Both the position numbers and the translations under genes were made by a program. A stretch of DNA of 32,420 nt from a virus. The notes beneath the pieces were generated by a model. That model was not told where the DNA came from. It searched no databases and saw nothing but the letters and a program-made list of their open reading frames with translations. Location: positions 1 to 32,420 of IMG/VR virus record IMGVR_UViG_3300031920_000339. The stretch is one strand, 5' to 3'. Below are positions 23,540 to 32,367 of this stretch, one piece after another; positions within the stretch are counted from its first letter, which is position 1; the number at the start of each line of letters is the position of its first letter.

Positions 23540-23928
23540 AATTTACCTACCGCTATCTTGATTAATTGATTCCTTGTTTTATCGGAAAAATCTTTATTCC
23601 CACCAATTAATTCTATTAAATCACTTTTTTTCATTTTTAGAATATCTGTCTTTGTTACTTTATTATACAAGATTTTTTTATTTTCTATCTTGTTTTCTGC
23701 TTTAATTTCATCTGGAATTGGAACCTCAATTATAGGTTCCAATACAGGTTCTACTAATGGTTCAATTACTACCTCTTTTGTTAAAACAACATCCTTTTCT
23801 ATAACCTCGACTGTTCCAGTGTTTCTTTTTATCTCATTCAAAATATCAGAGGGCAGTGGGGACTCTAAGACGAGTCCCTCTGCCCAAATACGTTTACCTT
23901 TTAATGAACACTTTATTTTTACTTTCAC
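23536..23928 (-). CDS. Head gene with HeH/SAP-like C-terminal domain
   Basis: The start chosen is the GTG at 23928, five bases after GGAGG. A TTG at 23931 is only three bases from it. The 130-residue product has an N-terminal KIKCSLKGKRIWAEGLVLES segment, a low-complexity Pro/Glu/Val linker (VIEPLVEPVLEPIIEVPIPD) and a C-terminal helical block (KTDILKMKKSDLIELIGGNK, DKTRNQLIKIAVGKL) resembling the HeH/SAP helix-extended-loop-helix fold, which often binds nucleic acid. Position is that of lambda FI, which assists DNA packaging. Function is inferred from position; the domain call is by eye. Confidence 0.55.
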   Translation of the reverse strand: MKVKIKCSLKGKRIWAEGLVLESPLPSDILNEIKRNTGTVEVIEKDVVLTKEVVIEPLVEPVLEPIIEVPIPDEIKAENKIENKKILYNKVTKTDILKMKKSDLIELIGGNKDFSDKTRNQLIKIAVGKL

Positions 23929-23939
23929 CAATTCCTCCG

Positions 23940-24410
23940 TTAAGACGGATCAAACTCAACTACTATACATGGATGTTTCATTTCTGTAGTAGGGGATGCG
24001 GTGCGTGTTAATGTTAAATCTACAGTAACTACATCTCCTTGACTGAAAGTATTATTGTCTTGATCAACGACACCGGCAGTTATGCCTGTATCTCCTGTTT
24101 TAACCGTAGTCTTTTGCTGGCTACTTTCTCCGGATACATGAGCTATCACTGGAGAGGTAGTTAAACAAGATGTCCCATTAATAGAGGCATCTCCTGCAAA
24201 AGACAATGTTTCCGAATCATCTTTCCCACTTGCTTCAACAGAAAGCCAAACACCACTTACCTTGCCAGACGATAGGCAAGCCCCCATAGGGAGCCCACCT
24301 ATACTTGCTGTAAATTCGCCTGAATAAGAGTATGTCATTGGCATGACGACATTAGCCGCCATCTGCTTCACAAAAGAGGGAGTTGGGAACGGTCCTTGTT
24401 TTCTAATCAT
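23940..24410 (-). CDS. Head-associated virion protein, unknown
   Basis: 156 residues from the ATG at 24410 behind GAGGGA. It is beta-rich and Ser/Thr/Gly-rich (MTYSYSGEFTASIGGLPMGA, KVSGVWLSVEASGKDDSETL, QGDVVTVDLTLTRTASPTTE), with no enzyme motif or signal peptide. It directly follows the major capsid gene, the place of accessory or decoration proteins. It could be an Ig-like head decoration. No family is recognised. Confidence 0.55.
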   Translation of the reverse strand: MIRKQGPFPTPSFVKQMAANVVMPMTYSYSGEFTASIGGLPMGACLSSGKVSGVWLSVEASGKDDSETLSFAGDASINGTSCLTTSPVIAHVSGESSQQKTTVKTGDTGITAGVVDQDNNTFSQGDVVTVDLTLTRTASPTTEMKHPCIVVEFDPS

Positions 24411-24429
24411 AATCCCTCACTCCTTTTTG

Positions 24430-25656
24430 CTACGTTACCGTTAACTGGTATACTCCGTCTTCGTGATATAAAATCGGAAGTCCTTTATCTGAAACCCTAA
24501 TAAAGATTCCGTCCGGATCCTTCTTCTCCCACCTGTCTATCTGCTGCCCCCAAGTACGAGAAAGCATATGAGGGGCTTTCATAACCTCCGCAATAGGCTC
24601 ACCGTCGACACTATCCGCCCACATAACGAACTTATTGGTTGGGACAAACTTTCTTGTCATATAAACATAATCTTCAGTAGACTTATAAGAAGAAGACAAA
24701 GTCCCAGTAGCCGTTATGGTACCTGCATCAGAATCGATTGCTGTAATAGTAAGAGCCTCTTTAGTTCTTGCAGAGACATCATAAACAGTAAGAATCCCGC
24801 CAACCACAAAGTCGGTGGTCTCATCAACATACACAGTGTGAGGACCGGCCCCAGATGAAAGAGCGGTAGTAAGGTACGCTTTGATCTGATACGCCTCATC
24901 ATAAAGATGCATCTTTCCAATACCGATCAAAGAACCAATAACTGAAGTAGGGTTCTTAAAAAGGTCACCAGATCCAAAGCTTGATTTCTGAAGAAGCGTC
25001 TGGATGGTATCGTCAAAAATCATCATCTTAAGAACTTCAGTTGTGAAAATCGCATTATTGAGAACACCAGCATTAGCATTGCTTATTGCAAGCTTCGCAT
25101 CAAAAATATTCTCAACTATATTTCTTGATGTTCCGGTATCCCATTTATAATCAGCCGCCAATGTTACTCTGTTATCAGAGGGAATGGAATAGTCAATAGA
25201 AAGATACTTCTCGTTTTTATCTTTGTAAGTAAATCCATTATTACAAAGCATCTGAGCAATCATCCACTCTTCTCTACGAAAAGAACGATTAGCCAAATTA
25301 CGTGTCTGAACAGCAAGCGTTCTTGCCGCCTTCATATACTTTCTATCTGTTCCTGGCTGCCTAATATTGTTAAGGAAAGAAGATCCAAAAAAAGTTCTTT
25401 CTTTCCAGTATGCCGCTGCCGCAGAGTTCTGCCCTGTGCCTGTTACTGACGCCTGAGGTGCCTCTGCATCCTCACCTGCAAAAGGGGTAAGCCCTCTGCT
25501 TCCTATCTGGGATTCCCATTCGATCTGGTCGGACTCATACTTGACACTGTTGAACATATTCTTAAGAATAAGGTTCGGTGGAGACGTATACTTTGTTACA
25601 AGCTTGTTCAGCACTGTTAGTCTAAGTGCTGGTATTTCATTGATTCCTATGGTCAC
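24430..25656 (-). CDS. Major capsid protein (lambda gpE type)
   Basis: The start chosen is the GTG at 25656, eight bases after AGGAGG. A GTG at 25665 lies too close to that site. The 408-residue product matches the Phage_cap_E style: an N-terminal TIGINEIPALRLTVLNKLVT, WESQIGSRGLTPFAGEDAEA, then a long middle with NLANRSFRREEWMIAQMLCN and a C-terminal MSRTWGQQIDRWEKKDPDGI with IRVSDKGLPILYHEDGVYQL. Length and position after a decoration-type protein and S49 protease agree with the lambda order C-Nu3-D-E. It forms the icosahedral shell. Confidence 0.85.
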   Translation of the reverse strand: MTIGINEIPALRLTVLNKLVTKYTSPPNLILKNMFNSVKYESDQIEWESQIGSRGLTPFAGEDAEAPQASVTGTGQNSAAAAYWKERTFFGSSFLNNIRQPGTDRKYMKAARTLAVQTRNLANRSFRREEWMIAQMLCNNGFTYKDKNEKYLSIDYSIPSDNRVTLAADYKWDTGTSRNIVENIFDAKLAISNANAGVLNNAIFTTEVLKMMIFDDTIQTLLQKSSFGSGDLFKNPTSVIGSLIGIGKMHLYDEAYQIKAYLTTALSSGAGPHTVYVDETTDFVVGGILTVYDVSARTKEALTITAIDSDAGTITATGTLSSSYKSTEDYVYMTRKFVPTNKFVMWADSVDGEPIAEVMKAPHMLSRTWGQQIDRWEKKDPDGIFIRVSDKGLPILYHEDGVYQLTVT

Positions 25657-25673
25657 TTCAATCACCTCCTCAA

Positions 25674-26372
25674 TTACATTATAAGATATTTACCGTCTTC
25701 TACTGCTCCTGACAAATCAGTAAGAGAATCAGCGTTATACCCATACAGATTATTCTTATAGAGCATAGCATTCTTGAGAACAAGAACCCCCTGCCCGCCT
25801 TTTGCGTCTTCCCCAACACCAGTATCGACGCCGCCCTTAAGGACACCAACGGCCTTAACCCATGGTGTAGCGGTAGTCGTCTGAATAGAAATACATGCGC
25901 CCTTGGTAATCTGTATAATCCCTATGGTGTTGGTTACGGAAATAACCGCCATATGAGAGTATGTGGTTCTGTCAATTGCAGTAATGGCACCACAATCTAC
26001 CTGCGTTGCATAATCGCTATCCTGCGCCTGAACATGATCACCTACTGCAAACTTATAGCTATCGTCCATCAAGACATAAGCATCTGTGCTTGCTCCCCCC
26101 TGATCAGCTACAAGATATGCAAGGCCTCTGGCTTCATCATCGGCCAACGCCGCAATCAAACCCGTTGTATCAGCAGGAACATAAGGAACATAATAATTCT
26201 TTCTATTAGTGCTTTCGCTTATCAATCCCATCAATGTACCGGCCTTAATTGCACCGTATCCACCTGGGATGGTAATTGGCTTGCACATGGCCTTGTCTGG
26301 CCCGCTATAAAACAAACGCTTGAGATCAGTCTGACCTCCAAACTGTACGTATGGTGTATCGCCTAATGGCAT
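25674..26372 (-). CDS. Head decoration-type protein (lambda gpD position)
   Basis: The start chosen is the ATG at 26372, eight bases after AGGAGG. A GTG at 26381 lies inside that spacing. The 232-residue product starts QMPLGDTPYVQFGGQTDLKR-like and has Gly-rich beta strands (ITIPGGYGAIKAGTLMGLIS, QGVLVLKNAMLYKNNLYGYN). The region GAIKAGTLMG followed by YVPYVPADTTG is the gpD-like pattern of head decoration proteins. It is about twice the length of lambda gpD, with an extra middle domain. It lies between protease/scaffold and major capsid protein as in lambda. Confidence 0.65.
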   Translation of the reverse strand: MPLGDTPYVQFGGQTDLKRLFYSGPDKAMCKPITIPGGYGAIKAGTLMGLISESTNRKNYYVPYVPADTTGLIAALADDEARGLAYLVADQGGASTDAYVLMDDSYKFAVGDHVQAQDSDYATQVDCGAITAIDRTTYSHMAVISVTNTIGIIQITKGACISIQTTTATPWVKAVGVLKGGVDTGVGEDAKGGQGVLVLKNAMLYKNNLYGYNADSLTDLSGAVEDGKYLIM

Positions 26373-26384
26373 TTGTGTCACCTC

Positions 26385-26876
26385 CTAAATCATTTCAAAA
26401 ATTTTGTCTGCACAAGCTGCATCAGCATCATCCAAAGACGAATTAGCACTTGTTTCCCCTTTAACCGTTGCTCCTGCACCATCTATAGATGGATTCAGAT
26501 CCAACCCCTCCCAATCGCTAATCTCTGTGTCAACTAACGCAGAGAACTTCTCTGTATCAACATTCTCCATAAACTTAGAACAATCGACAAGGGATGTAAC
26601 CTTCCCATAAAGCCTCTCTGGAATTCTGCTTAAACACAACTTAGAAGAGATTAACTCTTTTGCAATGCTCCTCCGATCTGCCTCTAATCTCATTGCTTCT
26701 CTCTTCTCATTCTCGTTCTGAAGTTTTGCAATAAGGCTGTTACTTTCTGCCAATTTAGTTTCAAAATCAGCAATTCTTTTTTCAAACGACATAGCATCCT
26801 TTTGTGATTCTGTAGAAAGTTCGTTTTTCATTGCCTCATAAAGTTCTTTGTCTGCCTTTAATTCTGAGAACGTCAT
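26385..26876 (-). CDS. Nested scaffold from internal start (Nu3-like)
   Basis: Inside the protease gene an ATG at 26876 is preceded by AAAGGGGGTGA, a 9 of 10 match to the ideal ribosome site, at a spacing of about seven bases. This start would give a 163-residue acidic coiled-coil protein (MTFSELKADKELYEAMKNEL, FEKRIADFETKLAESNSLIA, KLQNENEKREAMRLEADRRS), the usual form of a head scaffold. In lambda, Nu3 is made in the same way from an internal start of gene C. Separate production is inferred from the ribosome site. Confidence 0.6.
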   Translation of the reverse strand: MTFSELKADKELYEAMKNELSTESQKDAMSFEKRIADFETKLAESNSLIAKLQNENEKREAMRLEADRRSIAKELISSKLCLSRIPERLYGKVTSLVDCSKFMENVDTEKFSALVDTEISDWEGLDLNPSIDGAGATVKGETSANSSLDDADAACADKIFEMI

Positions 26877-27812
26877 TTCCTCTTCACCCCCTTTGGTTAT
26901 GCTCTTCTGAGCATTAATCTTAATGTAACTTGACTTAGCCTTCATGTTCGTATCTGGATTAGAAACAACAGATCCTGTGATTGCCGTTTCTAAAGTTCCT
27001 ACTTGGTCCATAAGGCCTGCATCGACAGCCTGCTGACCAATAAAAATTCTTCCATCCGCCATATCAGACACCACTGTTTCCGCTGAAACATTTCTGTTTC
27101 TTGCAACGGCGTCTACAAAAAGAGTATAGTAATAATCCAAACTACTTTGAATTATAGCTCTATCATCGTTAGACAAAGGCTTATCACTTCCTCCAACTGA
27201 CTTGTATTTACCAGAAGTAATTGTTGAAACAACAACACCGTCTTTTTCATTTTTCTTAGAATTGTCTATATGTTTTGTTATAACCCCTATTGACCCAACC
27301 TCAGCAGACTGGCTACCGCTAATACTGTCGGTAGCAGAACCAATGAGATATGCAGCAGAGGCCATTATCCCATTTGCAAAGGCCCGAATTGGTTTTATGC
27401 CTCTTGACGCATAAATAAAATCAGACAAATCAAATATCCCGTCAACAGAGCCACCAGGGCTTTCAATATCCATCAAAATAGAATCAATGGAATCGTCCTT
27501 TAATGCCTCCTCTATTTCCGTCTTAATTTCTTCAGTGCTAACTCCACCAGAAATATTAGAAAACATATTCATTCTTTTTGAAATAGTGCCATTAATAGGA
27601 ATTACCCTGACTCCTTCGTTAGTGTAGGAAGAAAGATTAATTTCTCCACCAGCTCCTATTTTAGCCGCTATTTCATCCAATGACAATTTACCATTCATCC
27701 TTGTTTCAACTATTTGATGAATAGTACTTAACATATCAGGTAGTATCGCCCATTGAGATGTTTGCAAATAACTATTTATAGAACTAAACTTATTATTCTT
27801 TGGAGTTGTCAT
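26385..27812 (-). CDS. Head maturation protease, S49 family, with scaffold domain
   Basis: 475 residues from the ATG at 27812. Residues about 65-290 are an S49 (SppA/lambda C) domain: RVIPINGTISKR, DSILMDIESPGGSVDG, AFANGIMASAAYLIGSATD with nucleophile Ser152, AEVGSIGVITKH, and TITSGKYKSVGG with the likely general base Lys202 or Lys204. After residue 310 comes a coiled coil (the nested scaffold) and an acidic Ala/Ser-rich tail. The protein cleaves scaffold and sometimes other head proteins after assembly. The start lies inside the end of the previous gene. Confidence 0.9.
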   Translation of the reverse strand: MTTPKNNKFSSINSYLQTSQWAILPDMLSTIHQIVETRMNGKLSLDEIAAKIGAGGEINLSSYTNEGVRVIPINGTISKRMNMFSNISGGVSTEEIKTEIEEALKDDSIDSILMDIESPGGSVDGIFDLSDFIYASRGIKPIRAFANGIMASAAYLIGSATDSISGSQSAEVGSIGVITKHIDNSKKNEKDGVVVSTITSGKYKSVGGSDKPLSNDDRAIIQSSLDYYYTLFVDAVARNRNVSAETVVSDMADGRIFIGQQAVDAGLMDQVGTLETAITGSVVSNPDTNMKAKSSYIKINAQKSITKGGEEEMTFSELKADKELYEAMKNELSTESQKDAMSFEKRIADFETKLAESNSLIAKLQNENEKREAMRLEADRRSIAKELISSKLCLSRIPERLYGKVTSLVDCSKFMENVDTEKFSALVDTEISDWEGLDLNPSIDGAGATVKGETSANSSLDDADAACADKIFEMI

Positions 27813-28074
27813 TCGTCTCTTCCCCTTCTAAAAAATCCTTGTCAATAATATCTATAAATTTTTGTAAAATTATCTTTGCTTGTTTAGGAGTCCCGAGTTC
27901 AACTCTGTGTGGCATAGCTTTGGAAATAGCCTTTGCCTGAAAAGGACTTTGCCTATAAACCCAAAAAGGCATAGCAGTATCACCCTTTTGGAAGGCGTAT
28001 GTTATACCGAGCTTGCCATTCCACTCATTTAACAGAACGCCAGTATTGTATTCTTTCTTTGTTATAATAAACAT
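27793..28074 (-). CDS. Small protein between portal and protease
   Basis: 93 residues, basic in the middle and acidic at the end. It reads MFIITKKEYNTGVLLNEWNG, then MPFWVYRQSPFQAKAISKAM and PHRVELGTPKQAKIILQKFI. The ATG at 28074 has only a weak ribosome site and may be coupled to the portal stop at 28085. No motif is recognised. Its end overlaps the protease start by 20 bases, which supports it as real. Position would allow a head-joining or portal accessory role, but the sequence gives no proof. Confidence 0.55.
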   Translation of the reverse strand: MFIITKKEYNTGVLLNEWNGKLGITYAFQKGDTAMPFWVYRQSPFQAKAISKAMPHRVELGTPKQAKIILQKFIDIIDKDFLEGEETNDNSKE

Positions 28075-28084
28075 ATATTACTCA

Positions 28085-29737
28085 TCATTTTTGTTTCTTT
28101 TTATTAACATCATTGTCATTGTCATCACTATTATCATCACTGCCATTGGGTTCATTGTCATCCCCCTTATCTTGTTTTCCTTCGAGAGCCTGTTCCTGCA
28201 TAGCTTCTTGCTCAAGACCACTAATTAATTCAGGATATTTTAGTTTTTCTGTTTCTGCCTCCAATCTTAATTTTGGATAATTGTTGAATCCAAGTCTTTT
28301 CATTAATTCATTAACAGGCAGGCCAGCAACGTCTTTTAATGAAGCGTGCTTAACACCAAAGAAAGCCCTTGCCTTTCCTTCAAGATCACCTATTTCACTA
28401 ACAGGAGAATTGATCTGGATAAGTTCTTCTGCTTTTTTTGATACCATTGCCCTAACTGGCTCTTGTTTGTCGTCAAAAGAAACAACTTCTTCTACTTCAT
28501 ACTCACTTTTGAATCCATTTATTTTATTCTTTAAATAAAAGATGCTTCCCCAAAAATCATTTCTAAGAAAGTTGTGCCAATAGTTAACCTCATCGGCCGT
28601 CTTTTCTACCATAGGAGGACGTGAAGCCTTAACTGATGCAAATGTGCCCCTCGATTCACCTGTTGTCTCATCTTCAGGGGAGTCAAGACCCGCTGTTATC
28701 ATCATCAGTATGTCACGGTCTTCATCTGAAATCGAAGGAAGTGTTGGATTTATTATTTTTGCTTTTATTCCGGGAGGAACAAGAAGAGTAGATCCAGGAG
28801 TTTTCTTTGCCATGATGCCAGTTTTCTTTTTGTCTTCATCTGACATCTGGATCCATGTTCTAAATGCTACTTTGTCTTCGACCTCGAAGACATATGAATA
28901 TGCAGAGCAAGCTTTTTTATAATCAGCTTCCCATTTCTTCAAAGCCTCATATAGGTTAACCCATTCTAAAATAGCTCTAATGTGGCCTACGTTACGTTGT
29001 GTAAGCCAGCTTTTATCCCAAGAAACAATAAATCGCTTAAACCCCCCAAGAGATTTAAATTTAGAATCGTTACTTTTACTATGTTTAAGTAAATCATCAC
29101 TGTATCCATTTACTCTCTTTGCAATAGGTAGTAATTCTTCATGGTACCTCGCCATAAAAACACTTGGGATTTGCTCATCTGCTTTGTCAGGAGAATTATT
29201 GTACTTTACATTATAAATCAATGGCATGGTTGTTTTAGTTGGGTGGAACAATATCCCTGTGTCATTAAATGTCCCTTGTATGCAAGAAGGGTCTATAAAA
29301 TCGACTTCTATAAAACCATCTGTATGACATGTCAAACATAAAAACAACTCGCCCTCTATAACAGATCTTGTTACCCATTTAGGATAAAATAAATATAATC
29401 TATTTCTCGGATCAGTTTCTATTTCTTTAATAGCTTTTGATATTTCAATTACATCAGAAGTTGTTTCAAACCCTGCTCCGGCTAATCTGCCGGCATAACG
29501 TTTTACAGTAGTATTTATATGTGGGTTCCTCTGTGCTTTCGTCCAACACTCTTCTTGTAAAACACTTCTTGTAAGAGAATCGTCTCCTTTGTCATCAGAC
29601 GCAATTCCTACAACCCCATCAGGATCTGCGTAACCAGAGCTTGATGGGCTGTACTGCCATGAAGTAGACATAGAAATGCGACTTACAACATCATCTGGCA
29701 TCTGGCTTATATAATCTTCTATTTCTTTGGCTTTCAT
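28085..29737 (-). CDS. Portal protein (lambda gpB type)
   Basis: 550 residues from the ATG at 29737 with AGGA upstream. SVLQEECWTKAQRNPHINTT, VKRYAGRLAGAGFETTSD, GELFLCLTCHTDGFIEVDFI and DRDILMMITAGLDSPEDETT with SRGTFASVKASRPPMVEKT fit the lambda-type portal family (Phage_portal_2). The C-terminus is a highly acidic low-complexity tail (repeats of Asp, Asn and Ser) followed by KKKQK. A dodecamer of this protein forms the DNA entry ring at one vertex. It has its own promoter just upstream. Confidence 0.85.
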   Translation of the reverse strand: MKAKEIEDYISQMPDDVVSRISMSTSWQYSPSSSGYADPDGVVGIASDDKGDDSLTRSVLQEECWTKAQRNPHINTTVKRYAGRLAGAGFETTSDVIEISKAIKEIETDPRNRLYLFYPKWVTRSVIEGELFLCLTCHTDGFIEVDFIDPSCIQGTFNDTGILFHPTKTTMPLIYNVKYNNSPDKADEQIPSVFMARYHEELLPIAKRVNGYSDDLLKHSKSNDSKFKSLGGFKRFIVSWDKSWLTQRNVGHIRAILEWVNLYEALKKWEADYKKACSAYSYVFEVEDKVAFRTWIQMSDEDKKKTGIMAKKTPGSTLLVPPGIKAKIINPTLPSISDEDRDILMMITAGLDSPEDETTGESRGTFASVKASRPPMVEKTADEVNYWHNFLRNDFWGSIFYLKNKINGFKSEYEVEEVVSFDDKQEPVRAMVSKKAEELIQINSPVSEIGDLEGKARAFFGVKHASLKDVAGLPVNELMKRLGFNNYPKLRLEAETEKLKYPELISGLEQEAMQEQALEGKQDKGDDNEPNGSDDNSDDNDNDVNKKKQK

Positions 29738-29790
29738 AAAATCCTATAGTTTTTATTTTTGAAAAGAAAACACAGATCACTTCAATAAAC

Positions 29791-29819
29791 ATAATACACG
29801 TTTACATAAAAAAAGTCAA
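29791..29819 (-). promoter_or_regulatory. Promoter for portal and head genes
   Basis: TTGACT (29814-29819), a 17-base spacer and TATTAT (29791-29796) in a 94-base gap between large terminase and portal. Both boxes miss the consensus by one base and the spacing is ideal. The likely start is near 29784. The rest of the gap is AT-rich and holds no gene. No hairpin with a T-run is visible there, so terminase transcripts may continue into the head genes. Confidence 0.7.
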
Positions 29820-29831
29820 GTTCTTTTTTTG

Positions 29832-31691
29832 TTATTCTAAATCATCTTGTGAATAAACATCGCCAAACCACGCCTGCCCGGTTATCTCTCTTAGATCATC
29901 AAACCCAAGTTCTCTTCCTCCATATATAGCCCATGCCAATGAATACAGGGCATCGTCCTGAACTCCGTATCTTTTAAATTTCTCAGGAGATCCGAATAAA
30001 GCTCTTTTCTTGCTTGAAAAACCTCCCTTATATTCTAAATTGTATTCAAACATCAAAGCTTCCTCTTCCAATATGTCTTCGCCTCTTGACCCGGGGACAC
30101 CGAGTGTTGGTATTTTAATTCTTCCTGTGTTGTATAAATGATAAAGCTCACCAAAAGCAGACTTTTGTTTTTCAGGATTCGGGTAAACCATCTCATAGGA
30201 AATGTCATTATCACCACACCAATTTACCAAATCCCACATTCCCCATCTTTCAGCAGTCATCTTGTCTATCCCATTCATTTCTTGTTGTGCAAATATAACA
30301 CTTTCTTTAATTCCCTCAAGAGAGTGATCTAAAACATTAACAACATTCAAGACAACATAGATATATTGGATAGACGTCTCTGCCTTATAGATCATTGACT
30401 TACTTCCTATGATCCCTTTTGCAACAGTGGTGACAATTGTTCTTGCATTTGATCTCTGTGCTTCCGGATCTGCCCTGTCAACACCAACCAAAATCGCCCA
30501 ATTAGAATTGTACATTCTGGACAAATCATTAAAGTTGTCTATGTCGGCAAACACAGGAGCATTATGCCCGTCTTTTAGAGGAAGGACATCATCGATGCTC
30601 CATAGCCTATTGTCTATTTCCTTTATGCTTCCGCTGTTTGAGTAAAGAAGGGTTCCCATCTTTTCTTTAACTTTGTCCTCTGTATTTATAATCTTATTCT
30701 TTTGCTTAACTAACTCTATTACTTTGTTGTGTTCTCCGAGTATGTTGTCACAGCCTATAATTCTACTTGCCTCTATTTGATCCTGATTAAAGTACTTATT
30801 GGAACCCGCTGTCCATAAATTTAAAATATATCTTGCAAAGTCCTGCGCAGGGAATGTAGCTCTGTAGGACTCAATTTGCTTTGTCGTCATATTTGGATTA
30901 ATGTAGTCTGAATAATGACCTTCGTTGCTACATTTATAAGAAACAAACAACTGATCATCCTTTTTATTTACATAAGACTTGTATAGCCTGTGTAATATAT
31001 GTTCTTGTGCCGAAACTGTAGAGTCAACAACACCAAGAGCATTCGGCATATTTCTTGTAGAACCATATATCTGCGAAAAGAAAGTTTCATTTCTAAGATC
31101 AAACATTTCTGAAAAAGTAAAACCCGTAATATTGGAATAAATGCCGCTGAAAGAAGAAATGCACCTTATAAGAGAGACAATTACTCCTTTCGAATTCTTG
31201 AGAACAATTTCCTTTTCTTTTATATTCCTTTTACCAACGATAGCATGAAGCCTAGGGGAATTTTTTATGAGATCCCTGATGATGTCGTAATGTGAGAAGG
31301 TTATTTGGTCACGGCTGTTCGCACTTAACATTATACGTTGTCTCGGGAAACAAAAGAACTTCCACAACTGGATAAGCACAGTTTTCAGCGATTTCCCCTC
31401 TCCCCTGGGCTCTATAAAAATGATTAATCTATGTTTGAATCTTTTCTCTTCGTCCATTGCCAATGCTCTATGTAAATCTACCTTTTGTGCCTCCCACATA
31501 TCATGGTATGACCTACCTGTAACAGAGTGCTTCTCTTTAGGCAGCTCTCCCATATAGCACCACTTAGGCATATCTGCATTTTCCGGATATACCGGGACCC
31601 GTATATTTTGTTCACACCACGAAGTCATTCCTTCACCACCATCACGGTACTTCACAAGCCTATTGTCTATTTCCTTTACATTATTCTTCAT
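29832..31691 (-). CDS. Large terminase subunit
   Basis: The start chosen is the ATG at 31691, overlapping the previous gene by 11 bases. A longer frame to 31736 would use a TTG with no ribosome site. The 619-residue product has the ATPase Walker A EPRGEGKS (residues 94-101), then QRIMLSANSRDQITFSHYDI, and TGFTFSEMFDLRNETFF near residue 190, the Walker B region. The nuclease half has WAILVGVDRADPEAQRSNAR near residue 400 as the first acidic site, and later VQDDALYSLAWAIYGG with paired Asp. It cuts and pumps phage DNA into the head. Confidence 0.9.
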   Translation of the reverse strand: MKNNVKEIDNRLVKYRDGGEGMTSWCEQNIRVPVYPENADMPKWCYMGELPKEKHSVTGRSYHDMWEAQKVDLHRALAMDEEKRFKHRLIIFIEPRGEGKSLKTVLIQLWKFFCFPRQRIMLSANSRDQITFSHYDIIRDLIKNSPRLHAIVGKRNIKEKEIVLKNSKGVIVSLIRCISSFSGIYSNITGFTFSEMFDLRNETFFSQIYGSTRNMPNALGVVDSTVSAQEHILHRLYKSYVNKKDDQLFVSYKCSNEGHYSDYINPNMTTKQIESYRATFPAQDFARYILNLWTAGSNKYFNQDQIEASRIIGCDNILGEHNKVIELVKQKNKIINTEDKVKEKMGTLLYSNSGSIKEIDNRLWSIDDVLPLKDGHNAPVFADIDNFNDLSRMYNSNWAILVGVDRADPEAQRSNARTIVTTVAKGIIGSKSMIYKAETSIQYIYVVLNVVNVLDHSLEGIKESVIFAQQEMNGIDKMTAERWGMWDLVNWCGDNDISYEMVYPNPEKQKSAFGELYHLYNTGRIKIPTLGVPGSRGEDILEEEALMFEYNLEYKGGFSSKKRALFGSPEKFKRYGVQDDALYSLAWAIYGGRELGFDDLREITGQAWFGDVYSQDDLE

Positions 31692-32292
31692 CGTTCCCCG
31701 CAAGTCTATCTGTATAATCAGTATTTGAACCGTCAAGAACTTCTATCACTTTCATAGCTCCTTCTCCCTTAAGCGCTATGCCTGATGATATCTCTCTGAC
31801 CTTGCCTTTGACCCTCTTTCTTAATAACCTATTGATATCGAGACTCTCAATGGCATTAAGAAGGCTTCTCTCTTCAGCGAACAAAGGGTTAACTTTTATA
31901 CCGTACTTGGTTTCTTTATAAACGTCCATTGAAAGAATTTCTTTTTGGACTCTTATTAAATTATGATGGAGGCGCATGTATTTAAACCCCAATTCAACCA
32001 AGTCATATTCATCAAGGTCTTTTTCTAAATATTTAAAAACCGGATTGAGAACATGTTCCATATAGTCGCCTTCTACCTTACACCCCTTTCCGTCATTTTT
32101 GTTTCCACACCTATCAAACAAACGACAACTTGGACTACATAAGGTGATCATATTCCATGCCAGCAATTTTAAGCCACTTATTAATTTGTCCTCTCTAAGA
32201 ACACTTGGAATATTGTTTGCTTTGGCTACTTCCTTTACATCTTTTACTCTCTTCGTTAATTTCCTCTTTACCTTCGTTTTGGATTTTGTCAT
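31681..32292 (-). CDS. Probable small terminase subunit
   Basis: The start chosen is the ATG at 32292 with AAAGGA upstream. The frame extends to 32367, but that would start at the promoter's -35 box. The 203-residue product has a very basic N-terminus (TKSKTKVKRKLTKRVKDVKE), a Cys group C52-x3-C56-x5-C62-x8-C71 that may bind a metal, and a helical C-terminal half with KYGIKVNPLFAEERSLLNAI, a pattern seen in small terminases. Position directly before the large subunit supports the call. It would recognise the packaging site. Confidence 0.65.
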   Translation of the reverse strand: MTKSKTKVKRKLTKRVKDVKEVAKANNIPSVLREDKLISGLKLLAWNMITLCSPSCRLFDRCGNKNDGKGCKVEGDYMEHVLNPVFKYLEKDLDEYDLVELGFKYMRLHHNLIRVQKEILSMDVYKETKYGIKVNPLFAEERSLLNAIESLDINRLLRKRVKGKVREISSGIALKGEGAMKVIEVLDGSNTDYTDRLAGNDEE

Positions 32293-32338
32293 TAGTTTTC
32301 CTTTCTGGATTGTGCTATCTTTAATTTCATTTACAAAT

Positions 32339-32367
32339 ACTATACAACAATTATCAATAAAAAACAA
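32339..32367 (-). promoter_or_regulatory. Candidate promoter for the terminase genes
   Basis: TTGTTT (32362-32367), a 17-base spacer and TATAGT (32339-32344), upstream of the small terminase start at 32292. The -10 matches five of six bases and the -35 four of six. Bases 32293-32420 hold no other clear gene. They are AT-rich and one frame stays open, without a usable start or a recognisable product. Confidence 0.5.

Noticed and set aside
23416-23928. Read-through of the TGA at 23536-23538 to fuse the FI-position protein with the CxxC segment
   Set aside because: The CxxC frame is in phase with the upstream gene, so read-through is possible, but the ATGA-coupled start at 23539 with natural sequence MTKQYNYD explains the segment better. 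No read-through signal is visible.
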